In this document: positions 13,898-26,700 of the stretch, piece by piece
Layout: every line of letters begins with the position of its first letter
How positions within the stretch are numbered: the first letter of the stretch is position 1
Source of the DNA: Lethocerus indicus
Lineage: Eukaryota; Arthropoda; Insecta; Hemiptera; Belostomatidae
Reading direction: 5' to 3'
Assembly: GCA_019843655.1 (NCBI GenBank)
Contig: JACDQD010000007.1
Span: 22,028,365-22,092,364 of the forward strand
Length of the DNA: 64,000 nt
Notes under the pieces: generated by a model
The model's database searches: none
Told to the model about the DNA's origin: nothing
The model's input: only the letters and a program-made list of their open reading frames with translations
Translations under genes and position numbers: made by a program

Positions 13898-16800
13898 CTA
13901 GAACGCAAACAGAAGAAAATTCAAAATTTCTCAGCCAGAGCTCGGAGACGACAACACTTATCAAAGCCGGCCACCAAGTCCCTTCTTTGGCCAAATTGGC
14001 GCAACGAAGGGGAAAACATCCAGAAATGCGTTTATTAAGCTGCGGGAATCGGTATTCCCTTCATTTCCTCCCTACGAAGATGGACACTTAAGGGGCAGAT
14101 ACTTAAAGAGAAACTTAAGGAGAGATATATGAATTATATATATTCGATAGTACGTAAGACTACAGTTTACAAACAGAACTGAGATGAGACATTATAAAAC
14201 TATTTAAATGTATGTTTATGTCTCCAAATTTGCCGGAAACATTCGCCATTATGATAGCCTAAACCTGTACAGGAATATGAATTAAACGTATTGTGAGCTG
14301 TTCGGTACTTGCCATAGTTCATTAAACGCCAGGAAAAATAAATAAACAACAATCATCCTTGAATGTTTCCTCTAAAATTTGAATTATTGTTTCCTTCCAG
14401 AGGTACTCTACGTATGATCTACTTCAAGTGGGGAAGGTAATTTTATTTTAATCTTTCCATTGGAAATCGCTTAGGCGTTCTCCAAAAAAATCGGAAGAAT
14501 CTCGGACGGATAGGCGTTCTTCAGCACCTGCTGTACCAGTTGTTCTCCACACAGTGTTGCACAACCTTAACGGAAGTTAGATAGTAATAACAATCCTCCT
14601 TGTTAGGTGGAATTGCCCCAATGGCCTCATACAGGCAGCTTTTTTATGACGTCGAAAATCAGGTTATCAAAATGAGAAGAATGAGAATCTCCACGTCTTA
14701 TTGCCAATGCAGTCTACACTTGGCGTTGAACAATTGCATTTCGTGTCGAGCGGCGTCTCGAGTGTACATTATCGTCATTAATTCAAGGTGTGGAAGCTCT
14801 TCTCGATATACTTGTTATTGAAATTTGTTTGCGTATACCTGGATTATTATTTATGGGACAATCTAGAAAGGCTGTGAAGTGATTTTGCTATAGTACAATG
14901 AGCGGAAGTATAATGTGCAGATACTTACTGCGCTATACCAATCAAAAATTGGAAACAAATTTTTGTGTACTAGAATCAGGATAATCGAGAGAAATCTGTA
15001 TAATAATATGAAAAGTAAATGGACGAATTAAAAATACTAAAATAAATATATCTCGTAATTATTTTTATGTAATCAATATAACAATGAAGTGAACGAGTAA
15101 ACAAAAGTAGAAGAGACATGTCGCAAGTTGAATTTCAGAGTAAGACGAAAGAGGGACGCAAAATTTAACTGGACTGTTGATCATCGAAAGACCTAAATGT
15201 AAACCGTCATCGGCAATCATCTCTGGCCAATCCTCATTCGCCGGTTCCCCTTTGTGCCTCGGCCTCCGTTGACCTCTCCTCCAAATCCCTATCAATTATC
15301 AATTGCGTGTATTCGAAAATTCGGGGATGGCGCCGACAGTTTGATGAAAGTGAGGAGTGGCCCCGGAGCAGAAACAAAGGACAAAAAAAGGGAATAAGAA
15401 GAACCGTACGGTCTGCGACTGAATAGCGGAGCCATGCCGTCATCTTTTAATGGCCGACAGGCTTCAAATCTCTTTTACGGCCTCCAATACGCATTGGCGG
15501 CTGGCGCTCAAGATTAACCGTCGGTCGGATTTCCTAGTGAAAATAAATCTACATATCTGACGCTGGTTTGGTCTTTCCCTAGCGTACATGGGGAAGTGTC
15601 TCATTAAATTTTCTTTTTGGATGAGATTAAAGGGTTGGTTCAAGTATTATATCGTCAAGTCAACTCTTTTCCCCCTCTACCAACTGTTTTACCGATCCTG
15701 TTCCGCTGACGGTCCGCCGACGTCTGAAAAGTTCGGGTTAACCACTCACGGGTGACGGGTCGTTGTGGCGTGTCCAGTATTTTTTGTCCCGGGTGACAAG
15801 TCATGAGAAAGTCGGAGAAAACTAATGTGTCATCTTTGTTTTGTGTTTGGACCGGAGCGGCTGACAACTAGGAATGCGCCTAGCGAACTGAGTGGCTAAT
15901 GTGGCTAATTGACGGTTGGAGATGAGCCCTGATCCCATCAATTACGACCAGCCCTCGGGCCGCCCGGCTTTACGTCTCCATTAATGTCTTCCATTAGACA
16001 GCCCCTCTCCCCCCCCCGCATCTGTTTTTGTTTTCTCCCGATCCTTTTCAATTTTCTTCTGCTCTTTTTTTCCCCCGGTTTCTCTTCGTTAATTCGCTAA
16101 ATTGAAACAATTGACGCGTTTGCTAACCGCCGTCCGTTCTGTCTCTGTCCTCGCTTCGCACCCGCAAAAGGGACCGGAGCATAAATGTTTCTCTTATTTG
16201 AGCGGCCAATTATTGCGGACTGGGCCCGTCCCGATTTCTCTATGGAAGTGGTAACGACCTCGGCTCTACGTAACGACACGTAATATCGTCATACGTCGTA
16301 CACATAATACTTAGAAAGGTCCTGCACAGGCGAGTCCTTAAGAATCACTCCGTGTGTGTCTGTGCTGAAGAGGAAGAATAACGTAGGATTCACTATTTAA
16401 AATTAAAAGTAATGATGAAAAACTCGCATTAACAACCCTCACGCTGGTACTACCAGCCCAGCGTATGACAAAATGTATGACAAAATCCATTATTAACGAA
16501 AATAAATGCCAATTGGTTGGGACTGTAGAAATGTAATTGTGGAAGTAACTCGAATGAGGAAATAAGTGAAATAAAAAAGAGTATTAAAAGAAAAACAAGT
16601 TATTGAATTTACAACGATTACAAATTGCAAAATCTTCATTAGCCAGCGTTAAATTTAAACACGCGGATACAAGAGCTAATTTGAATGTTAGCGCTATCTT
16701 GTGGCTAATGCGTGAACTTCAAGAACTGCTTAGTTCAAATAGTAGAGAGCAGATAGCGCTACTACCCACATTCATGGGTTGTCATATTGCGCAAACTAAA

Positions 16801-17569
16801 ATCATATCGTTAACAAACTAAACTTACCCGGAGCACAATTAAAATTATTTAGATTTACAAATTATTATTATTCTCCAACCATTGATGCAACGAGTTCAAC
16901 CTTATCTACACAAGTAATTTCTCGATATATCAGTTCCTATTCTACCGTAATGTAGAAGGCTCACAACAGTTGGTAATTTACCGAAATCAGCGCTACTTTT
17001 TTATACATAAAAGGCATCACTGAAATATTCCGTAAGGCAACACAATTTTTAATCCCAAGTGCGCGTTATGTAGTCGCGTTCTTCGTTCGCCCGAACGACA
17101 GTTAAGTGACGTTACGTGCCGGACATAATGTTTAGTCTTTAATCTGTCTGAGTTCTGTGGGGTGTGCGGTCGGGCCCATAACTTAGATAGGTTAGTAAAA
17201 CACCAGATAAAACAGGACGCCACCACTACCCGTACAAACCGAAACTTTCACATTCCCCAATCAGTCGGATTCCTTCCACACTTCCTCGTCCGAATCAAAA
17301 ACAAAATTATCCAGAGAAGCGGCCGGCTATTAAACAAAGTGTTAAAAATTAATGCAAGGCGTTTTCACGATCATTCGTTAAATGCGTCTTCAATGATTTT
17401 GCGTGGTCTCAGATGCAACTCTTTTATCACGTGCCCGTTTCTGATAACGCCTATCATTATAAAAAATGAGCATTAATTTTAAAAATTTGCAATAATTAAA
17501 TCTTCGCAATCAATGATGCTCTTTAGTAAAATCGCTAATGCCCCACCTTATGTTTCTAACCGCACGGTT
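13898..17569. other. gene-free stretch upstream of the formin-like exon
   Basis: No supported exon or RNA gene. If the ATG in the exon below is not the initiator, this would be intron of the formin-like gene. Patches around 15.2-16.3 kb have higher GC and pyrimidine-rich runs (for example 16000-16080), but no open frame there has a recognisable motif. Confidence 0.45.
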
Positions 17570-17727
17570 CATTCCGATTTGTAAATGTCCGTTCATGAAT
17601 TAGCGGCTTCCCGATATAAATCCTTCCATTTCAAAACTGTCCCATCACTCCAATCCTTTGATTCAACAGCTCTCAAATGGCCACGTACAGAACAGGGGTA
17701 GGAGTAACATCAATGGGTGGATTCTCC
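17570..17727 (-). repeat. interspersed repeat, copy B (longest copy)
   Basis: This is the inverted-orientation partner of 12108-12245. It carries about 20 nt that copy A lacks. The plus-strand segment starting GCGGCTTCCCGATATAAA recurs in a third place, inside an intron of the ankyrin gene at 43812-43854. Three copies within 64 kb suggest a moderately abundant genomic family. No terminal repeats or coding capacity were seen. Confidence 0.75.
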
Positions 17728-20021
17728 GTTAAAAGTACATTAGTATTATCAAATCGCGATTCGTTATCGAATAAAAATGTTTTAAAAAAATCAGCTAGAG
17801 TACTGGACGGTAGTTGAGCGTAACCGCTTAAAGTTCATTTCATTAATGACCCGACCATATTGATAGCCAGTAAGTAAACAGTTACGCGTTCACAGTTTAT
17901 TAGTTTATGGGTAAAAATAAATCTCTCCTACTTTCCGTGACGTCATCATATGGTATACGTCGCGGTATATGAACGATGACGTACAATGGAGAAGATACGA
18001 ATTTAACGCGCAATGCGTACTTATTATTATTTGTATTAACAATGCGCCAATAAAGACAAAACAGTAAATACAGGCGGAACAATATTTTGTATTTATTTAA
18101 ATCGAATAGAAAATTCAATTCGAGAAGGTTGCAGAAAATACATTGTTGATAGAAATGTGACAAATTTGTTTCCAATATTACTGCAAACAAATCAAAATGT
18201 ATCGCGAGATATCATCAGTGAGTTATTTACTTCAAAGAAATATCAATCGGGTTGTTTGTATATGAGCAACACGTACAGTGAACCATGGAATATGTACACC
18301 AAATATGTTATGTGTACAACGCTTCAAGGTTTTATATTAACGGGTCACTAAACAGACGCCTCCTGTTGATAGTACAGAAGTCCAATAAAGGAAATAGGAA
18401 ATTTTGCAAATATATATAAAATTAAAATAGAATTGACTAATTTGACCGACAACAATCATCCTTAAATTTCATGCCATTTTATTTTCAAATTTATTTATTT
18501 AAATCGCATTTTTTCGCTGTTATCGGTTGACAAAGCTATAGAACTGATCGAAGCATCGCCAGGAGTTCTATCTTAAACTCGCGTCCCACTTTTAAATTAA
18601 TAATTCAGATTAAGATGTTCAGTAGTTCTTGTTATGACTTGGGAATGTCAGTTTCTTTTCATCGATCGGTCGGTACTTGGTCAACTGGTTAAATTGCAAG
18701 AACGGTTAAATTTCAATTTTTTAGCTTCCGATGCGCATTAGCATCTGGTTTTCGTCTGGTCCGTTGGTGCGAGCCCTTCGTCCGATTCTGAGAAGCGATC
18801 ACGTTAGTGCGGTTCTCGCGGCACGCTCAAAAAACCGGTTATGGAACCGGCGAACGTAGGTTATTATTCCGACATGTGATGACCCCGCAACGTAGGCTTT
18901 CACCGAGGCCAAGTTCGCCCGGACCATCGCAATAAAAATTCGGACTCAAAATCATATTGAACTTTCTTAGATATAATCACTCCTGTTTCCGTAAATGCGA
19001 AATTAAATTTCTCGCTCGCAATAGCAAATCATATTATCGGCCTGTTCGTTTTATGAGTTATTGAAAATTTTCGACCCGAGTGCTACTTACGACAGAAGTC
19101 GGATGTAAACCGGACTTCGGACTCGGCTTCGGAATTTCAGCTTTCTTCTTCGAACCGGTGCCAACAAACCAGCGGCCGTGTAAAAGTCCGAATAAGCTTC
19201 GAACTCTCTCATTTTCTTATTTTGAGCCCTTTGACAATTGTAAAGAAAATATTGACTCCGCATCCATTGTAGCGTCGTCAACAACAGTTATCTCGGTTCG
19301 GTGATAACCAGTCGATATCCTCCCCAACGAACCGGGATTCCGCCGTATTATCTACCCCGCTGACGCGATTCCGAAAATAAATAAAAAACTAACACGACTT
19401 TGCCATCGCATAAAGGAACTGACTGGACTAACACAACTGTTCTAATCTATCGGTTACACGTCGTACCGTCCTATCGAATATTTTTCTGCCTACAAGCCAC
19501 TAATTTTAACAAGCCTGGAAAACATCATTTCAATTAGGCCAAATACATTTTGTGTTTTAGCTATAATGTAATTTATCTCTCTTAGAAATGTTTTCGTAGT
19601 AACTAATTCTAATTGTACACTTCCTGGAATTTATATAAATTATTTCGCTTAGATTTTCGACCACTGATTTATGTAGTAGATTAAAAAACAAATAATCTAT
19701 CGAGTACTCTATCTGCATGTTCTTAGCGGCAGTCTTGTGAATTACCAAGAGCGCTATAAACTGCTCGCTTGCTAAGGGCACCACGCGGGCCCCGGTTAAA
19801 TACCGCCCGGGTAGGTTTAACCTTTTCCAATATCTCGCGGTGGTCTTCTCTCGTTAGAATATGAAACGCTAAACGTTAAAAGGTTAGGGCCCGGCCAACA
19901 ATGGTCCTGCAGCCTGACGCCAGCCTCCAGGCCGGCATGACCCAAATCCTCCGGCGATCGCCGCCCGTTCAAACCACGACCGTTCAGCCGCTAATTACTG
20001 CCACGCAATTTAAATTATCAC
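17728..20021. other. gene-free stretch
   Basis: No gene supported. The part from about 19780 to 20021 is more GC-rich and contains an inverted pair AACCTTTT (near 19819) and AAAAGGTT (near 19878) that leads into the hairpin pair described next. Confidence 0.4.
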
Positions 20022-20075
20022 GCCTGGACGTACGCCCAGGCATGAATAGGCGGTGAATAAACACCGTCTATTCAT
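20022..20075. other. two adjacent short hairpins
   Basis: The first, 20022-20041, is a near-perfect 20-nt palindrome: GCCTGG and CCAGGC arms around CGTACG with one mismatch pair. The second, 20042-20075, begins one base later. Its arms ATGAATAG/CTATTCAT and CGGTG/CACCG enclose an AATAAA loop, and its single mismatch would be a G-U pair if transcribed on the plus strand. Back-to-back stems in non-coding DNA could mark a structured RNA, a small foldback element or a protein-binding palindrome; I cannot tell which. Confidence 0.55.
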
Positions 20076-20860
20076 TGCGTTAAAAGGGGTTTAGGGTCGA
20101 GTGTGACGGTATACTTGTGCTACACACGCTGTAAACTCATGTCAAGAGAAACGGTCGTAATAATAATAATTGTAAAAATTCGATAAATCCAACAATTTTC
20201 CTGTTCTAAGATATAATTTTTCCGGAATCTAGGAATGGCTTCCATTGAATAAGGGACAGTTTTGAATATTTTTTTTTCACTTCTTCTTAGAACTTCACTA
20301 AATTAGCGACTGTATTTACGGTTGAGAGGAGGTAGAAATATATCGACAACAAAATTAATGTTCTTTTGAAAGACGCGTAAACGCATTCTGTACTCGCAGA
20401 TTCGTGGCTTGTAGTAGGTAAATTCTATACGAAAAGAAAAATCTTACTGCTCTTTCAAAATTTTGTGTTTAACCTAGTTCGACTCCTATGCAATCAGACT
20501 CACACGCCCTGCTTCATAAATACTGACTCACACCGACACAAATCTGATAAAAATAACGGACTCTCGATATATTGGTTTATTAGCTATTTGAATGTAGCGT
20601 ATTTGTAATGTGCGCTGAATTTTATCCGATTGGGAAAGTATGTCCGGTCCGCGACTAGAATTAGCCCGTTCCGGCCGGCATACGGGAGTGTTATCGATAA
20701 TTGCCAGTTTGGCGTCACGAATAAGACCTGCATGTCCTCAATGAAATTACGTTGGAATAGTATTGGGACGCAAAAATTAAAGGTTGAAATTGCACGAGCG
20801 CACTTCGTGCGCCTTACGTTAGCAGATCCAGTGGATTCCATGAAAACCTTTTTTCACGAG

Positions 20861-20870
20861 GCTCGTGCGA
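20861..20870 (+). repeat. target-site duplication, left copy
   Basis: The 10-mer GCTCGTGCGA occurs immediately before the first base of the Jockey fragment and again right after its A-rich tail at 21791-21800. This is the duplication expected from target-primed reverse transcription. Confidence 0.85.
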
Positions 20871-21790
20871 TCGGTCGAAGCGTCTGTCCCTCAGGGTAAT
20901 GTCCTAGGCCCACAACTGTATACAATATATACCTCCGATACCTACACATCCCTCTTCAGTCCTTGCCACATTCGCTGATGACACTTGCATCCTCACCTCA
21001 AAGACAAAAATCCCTCAACTATAACCAGCGAACTCCAAGAGCACCTTTCCAACATCCAGTCCTGGAGCGAACGATGGAGGTGAATAGCTCTAAGTCTACT
21101 CACGTCACCTTCACACTACGTCGACAACATTGCCCTCCTGTTCTGTTCAACGATACTACCATCCCCACCCAACAGCAGGCTCGCCACCTTGCGCTCTATA
21201 TAGACAAAAGACTCAACGTGGGACCCCCATACGCGACTCAAAAAAAACAGACCTAAATCGTAAATTTGGAGACCTGTTGAGACCTCTTTTGAAAAGGACA
21301 TCAAAACTTACAATAGCCAACAAACTGACAATACATAAAGCCATATTAAAACCGACATGGACTTACGGGTTCTGCCAAGAAATTCAACATCGCCAGCATC
21401 CAGAGATTCTAGTCAAAAGTCCGTCATACCATCCTTAATGCTCCCTGGTATGTTTCGAACCGAACAATCCACCATGACCTCAACATACCAACAGTCGACG
21501 AAATCGCAAAATTCCGGTTCCTGAAGTTCCACTCCCGCCTTTCTCCTCATCCTAATCCACTCGTTCAGTCCCTTTCCTCTCTTACCCATCCATTATCCCA
21601 CCCCCCGCGTCGGCTTAAACGCCGCTGGCCTAGAGATCTCCTTAGCCCGAAGCCGTAAACTGCTCATGTGACTAAAGTGCCATCATTGGGTGGTCTCTCT
21701 TATCGAGATATTCACTTGAAAAAACACATTCAACTTTTGTACCAATAACTATATGTAGTTGATTGTACAAAAATAAAGAGTTAAAAAAAT
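20871..21790 (+). mobile_element. 5'-truncated Jockey-type non-LTR retrotransposon (decayed RT ORF)
   Basis: This is the 3' part of an element whose reverse transcriptase copied its own RNA at the insertion site. Reading across frames gives SVPQGNVLGPQLYTIYTSD near 20883-20939, then ATFADDTCILTSK with the catalytic FADD at 20971-20982. Further on come a palm/thumb region with ELQEHLSNIQSWSERW and, near the C-terminus, NAPWYVSN and RRLKRRWPRDLL, ending in a stop at 21656-21658. These are characteristic of the Jockey clade. The reading frame changes at least four times and meets internal stops, so no working enzyme is encoded. The last part, from about 21413 to 21658, is open. The 3' end has AATAAA and a short A run. 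Truncation just before the QG motif is typical of aborted reverse transcription. Identical 10-bp flanks confirm insertion borders. Confidence 0.93.
20883..21658 (+). pseudogene. reverse transcriptase remnant of the Jockey copy
   Basis: Only the C-terminal part of the RT domain and the region after it remain; the endonuclease and the first RT motifs are missing. The fragments lie in frames 0, 1, 0, 2, 1 and 2 (position modulo 3), with internal stops, for example TAA at 21022-21024 and TGA at 21081-21083. The FADD metal-binding motif is intact, but the fragments cannot be translated as one protein. Confidence 0.9.
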
Positions 21791-21800
21791 GCTCGTGCGA
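21791..21800 (+). repeat. target-site duplication, right copy
   Basis: GCTCGTGCGA, identical to 20861-20870, follows the terminal A run of the Jockey fragment. Confidence 0.85.
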
Positions 21801-23379
21801 AACGGCTGAAAATAAACCGCGATTCAGACATCATAAATTATCTCGACGAATCGGTTATAACCTTGAAGATATCCACTTTGAAAATTTGCCGGAATCGTTG
21901 TTTATCACGTTCTACAGCGCGTGAATACTTTTTCCTTCTTGTTCCCTTCTTTGTCCGGTGCTTAGTAAACAAGGAACGAAATTAAAAGGCCTCGAGCCAA
22001 GATTAAAATTTCAATTAAATATTATTTATCCGAGAGTTGACATCTCCATTCGCTCAGTCTGTAGAAATTTGCAATTTTGAAGCCGCCTTAGATACCTGAC
22101 TTTTACAGGCAACGCGGCTCCTCACGGTCGTCAGTAGCATTCCGCCGGTTATTTTCCTTCAGCTCCCCCAACAATTCGATACATTAAAAGCTAGGCCCCT
22201 TGAGGGTTAATCGCACTAATTTAGCGGCGAGCGGTCACGGCGCTTACACCTTGGCAAGGTCAGTTAGAGACATACGCGCGCACACCGCGACACGGGCACA
22301 CTGACACACATAGCAACAATGCACGCCCACTGGCTGGATCTTATTGCCATAAACGGCAATGGAAATGTACTAGTCCGTTCTCCTGTCGTACGCGGGCCTC
22401 GGGCCCACCGACGGATGTCCTGGCCATCGGTGCAGCCTTTACGGAACCGCGTACCACAGTTGGCGAAGACAATTAACCTAAACAATTTCTATAGGAGTAC
22501 CTAATTTAAACATCACTATACTTAGGTATGACAGCAATCTGTTGACATTCTTCGAAATGAAAATTTTATAGGTAAGCCGAAACCGGTTAAATTTGTTTAT
22601 ATTCAAGATCAATCAAATAATATAATAGCTCTCGTAGTTGTTCATATTAGAAAATTTAATATAATTCCATGTGCCAGTCCTAGATAGTAAGTTGAGTAAT
22701 ATTTCAAGTAAATTCCGTTCGACTAACTGCCTCCCCTATTTTATGACAATTCAGACGTTCAGGACAATAGTCTATCAATTTTAAACTAGTCGTCAATCAA
22801 CTGAAACATTATCCTAACTTGTATTTATTTCATTTAATAGGCGGTTTGGTTACAACGGCTGCTGCATTAAACATTTTCATTGAGCATTATTACAGCTATT
22901 AAATACAACTAATGTTTAAACAATGATTTTTTTGCCCACATTTTTAACAGTTGAGTCAAACTGAGAATCCCTCTAATCAGGAAGGAGAGTCCGAGCGACG
23001 GCTAGGTTGAAGCACGCCCGACGCGTGGAGCGATGTACGCGCTGGCACAGTGACAATGGTCACAAAAAACCAGTTGCGACACGGTCGCCCACATACCTTC
23101 AATCAATTACCACATAGAGGTATTTACCATGTTATATTCAGCAATTTACTGAAATTAGATACCGCCACCGTATTTCACATGAATTGGGCCCCACTCCGCT
23201 GTTCGGCATTGTCGGTTGCCGAACGGCGAAAACCTGGTGGTATAGGTTTAATTTCTTTAAACCGTCAATGTTTTAAATTAAAAGAGATATAGAACATCAA
23301 CGCGATCGCGTGCACTAAAAGCTATGGTTAATTTTACAAATAATCGACAAGGGATGTTTGGCAGATGAACGTGTGTATA
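21801..23379. other. gene-free stretch
   Basis: No exon, RNA gene or repeat that I can support. The base immediately after the Jockey insertion continues the pre-insertion sequence, which is also without a recognisable coding frame. Confidence 0.4.
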
Positions 23380-23770
23380 ATGTATGTATATCCCAATAGG
23401 CAGCGGACGACAAGAATGCACGTCTTTTAACGTCGCAATTTATAAATGTGAAACGAACAAACAAAATTAAAACGGGACGTGATGAAAAAATGACGCGCAT
23501 CGCGACGTAACTGGAAGTATGGAAACACAGACAGGTTTTAAAGCATAAAACGAGGAAACAAACATAGAAAACGTGCCACGACTCGAGCGATTATTCAACA
23601 GATTCCTCGCGATCGGTGCAGTGTATTCGTAGCGAAGCTTAAAATATGGAAACACACAAACGGACGTTTAAAAACAGAAAAACGTGTAAACAAATTTCGG
23701 GCGTGCAATAAGCTATTGAAAAATCCACTCGGTGAAACACTCGTCAGGTGCAGGTTATTCGACAGAGAAT
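23380..23770. repeat. degenerate local tandem repeat
   Basis: Two adjacent segments share an ordered set of words. TATGGAAACACA occurs near 23518 and 23646, each followed by a GTTT/TTTAAA region, an AAACG(A/T)G and AAACAAA block, and CGTGC. TTATTC(A/G)ACAGA occurs near 23591 and 23756. A weaker third unit may begin near 23395. Spacing between matched words is about 130 to 165 nt, so indels have accumulated. This looks like an old minisatellite or duplicated element; no coding function is evident. Confidence 0.5.
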
Positions 23771-26700
23771 GGGTTGTGGAACAAACCTTTAGACCTAGCC
23801 ACTTCATAAATCGGATGAGACACATGGCGGGCCAGAAATGTATCGCTGTACCTACTGAAACAATAAATAATGAACATGAACATGTTAAACGATAACAGTC
23901 AATGTTTGCGTTGATTGTTGAGTGGCTAGATATTGAGTTTACGCTATGTAATTTACTGTTTGTTCTAACAGTATATTAATTAATTGAGTTAGACCCGATG
24001 CGTCGATCCCAGGCATTCGACTGTAATCATTTTAATGACGAGAATGTTCTAACAACCTCAAATGTATTAACCTTAATTTTACTTCTATCTATAACTGATC
24101 GCACTGGACACAATATTTAGGTATAGAGATCAGTCTAACTGACGAGAAGTGTCCACAAAAGTGACACTCAATAGCAGGATAATTATCACATATACATGAA
24201 ATTCTCATGATCCAATTTCCCCCAATTTTTAATAATTGAAGAGTAACGAATCGTGATGTTCACTGGTGGAATTCCATTGATAACGAAGAGGCAGATGGGT
24301 ATGAAAAATGTCGATAAATGTGTGATATAGCTATCGCTATAGCGCACGCCGCATCCGCCTTTCTTTCCCATTTGGTATATCCCCAAACTTAAAAAAACCC
24401 GACCGTCCTTATCCCGATTCCTTATCCAAGGAAGAAAATATTGCTGTCATTGTTTTTTTCTGGTGAAATCACTATTAACATTTTGTTTGCTGGTTGATAC
24501 CACTATAAGGATTTTTTTTACACTTTGGCCGTTTTAAGTTTGGACGGTATCGACCCCCGACAATAGACGCTCGCTATACGCGGCGTTATCGCGTATCGAG
24601 TCCAAAACATTTAGAGAACTCTTTAAGAGAGGACATAAAATCATAAAATCGACAATATTACAAATCCAAACAAATATATTGCACGAATAAACCATAACAA
24701 ATATTCGCACGGATTGCAATGGTAGGTATATTGCCTATTAATCTTCACAATACCACAAATATAAACATTCCTCGTATTATAGCATTAAGATAGTACGCGG
24801 TGGGTAATTCAGTAAAACCGGTAATAGTTTCATATACTTTACTACTTTTATTAAAATTATTATATTAAACAGAATTTGACCGAATTTGAAGAATTTTTGC
24901 CCTAATCTTCAATGAATTATAGTCAATATTTCTGGCCAATATTGATAGAATCGTACCATAAGATTCGTTTCCGTTCATATGGATTTCATATATTATGAAA
25001 TTATACTATAATATTTAAAGTTGTGTTTACCGTGAACTATAAACGGATGGTTATGATATGTATAACTTTTGTTAGAATGTTATAGTGTAACACGCCTGTC
25101 GCGGTGCCAACAGGAAGTCCCATCGGCAATCGGCGCACGTAATAATGACTTCTGTGTAAGTAACATAGACGGATCCAGTCCCGGACCAAGAACACAAGGG
25201 TCGTCGTGAATTTTTAACCGAGTATGAAAAGAATCGCGTTTATAGGTAATAATAGGACAGAGAGATGGATAAGACAGTTAACTGAAAATAACTACATTAA
25301 AAAAATAATACAGTATCTCCAGAATAAACACGTAAGATTTTTGACCCTTAGGAAGCAGTTGAAGTTTCACAACTAATATTGCAGCACAGAAGGCAAAATA
25401 ATTGTGAATTGCTTTTGGACTAATGAGAACGCGATAACCCTTTATCCTCCTTATCCCAGCAAACGCTATCTAGCTTGTCCGTGTAACAACGGGCATTAAT
25501 TAAATGGACTATATTAGCTGGAAACCTAAATCGATTTCGGCTTCTTCCCGGCTTCAGTATCATTCCGTTATAGTGTATTCCAGGCATTTAAGCATGTCGG
25601 GTGCCGGCGGTGCATCTTGTTTTCACTGTCGCACCTCCACCCGCGTCTGTCAACTGGCCTGCGTCTATACGCAACAAGTTATTATACCTGTAGGGCGAGC
25701 GGAGATGGAAGTTCGGTGCAGAATGTTGCGACGTATACGTCACAAATTATCCGAAACGGGAGTGTTTTTTGTGCAATAATTTGTGTTGAAAATTCTTATA
25801 CTTCGCCCAGCATGACCCGCCGACACCTTTGGAACACCTCCAAGCGTCCGATTTCTCGAACTCTAACCGTTCCGATAGGGGCGATCCTTAAATATAAACA
25901 GTCGAAAGCACGTTCTCCCAACGACGCGACCGAAGCCATTAATTCAGATAAAGCGATTAATATTGAGATAGGTCGTTCGGTCTATTAAATAAAACCAGGC
26001 GATGTGCGGCTCGATCTCAATTGGAAATGACGCGTGAACACAAAACTTTAGCCAACTCCCTCGGGTACCTGTTATTTCCTCTGACCTCGGACAGACAAGC
26101 CGGTACCGAGATGCAAATCGAAGCAATTACAATAGGAAAATTCCTATTATCCCCCTGCAGCCGATACCTATCGCGGTGACTGAACTGGAAAAGATGTTTC
26201 GGATAAAAGAGGAGAAGTTTGCCTCATAAAATTGGCTCTATACAGGATTCTCGAAACAATATTGCTCCAGGCAGGGGGCTTATATTGGTCTTGTCACTGT
26301 ATAATTGTATGGAGAATTATATCCCATTTGGGCAATAATCGTTTACAAATATTCGCCACTAAATAAAGGAACTGTAAGAGGGCATAAAAATTTCATGCGA
26401 CCGCTTTTCACATTCTTATTAACTTTAATAACGTCATTTAATAAACTACTAACTTGCGATTTATTATATACTTTTTTCGTTTCTTATGTGGCGCTCCTTT
26501 TGACCCTTTGCAGATAACGAAATAGGCGTAATTGGCATGCCGAATTTTAAATACGAAAAAACTGATAAAAGAATATGATAAAGGAAACTGACATTTGTTG
26601 GGTAAACGTCTGCTATTGTACTGCATTTGGTACGCTATTGTTCGAAACTCGGACAATTTTTGGGGATTTGTCGCTGTCAGTAGGAATAATATTTATTTTG

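Noticed and set aside
23380..23770. CRISPR-like array
   Set aside because: Repeat words are diverged, unevenly spaced and in a eukaryotic context; no conserved repeat/spacer pattern.
25617..25988. 123-codon open frame, plus
   Set aside because: Overlaps another frame on the same strand and shows no domain or codon pattern suggesting a protein.
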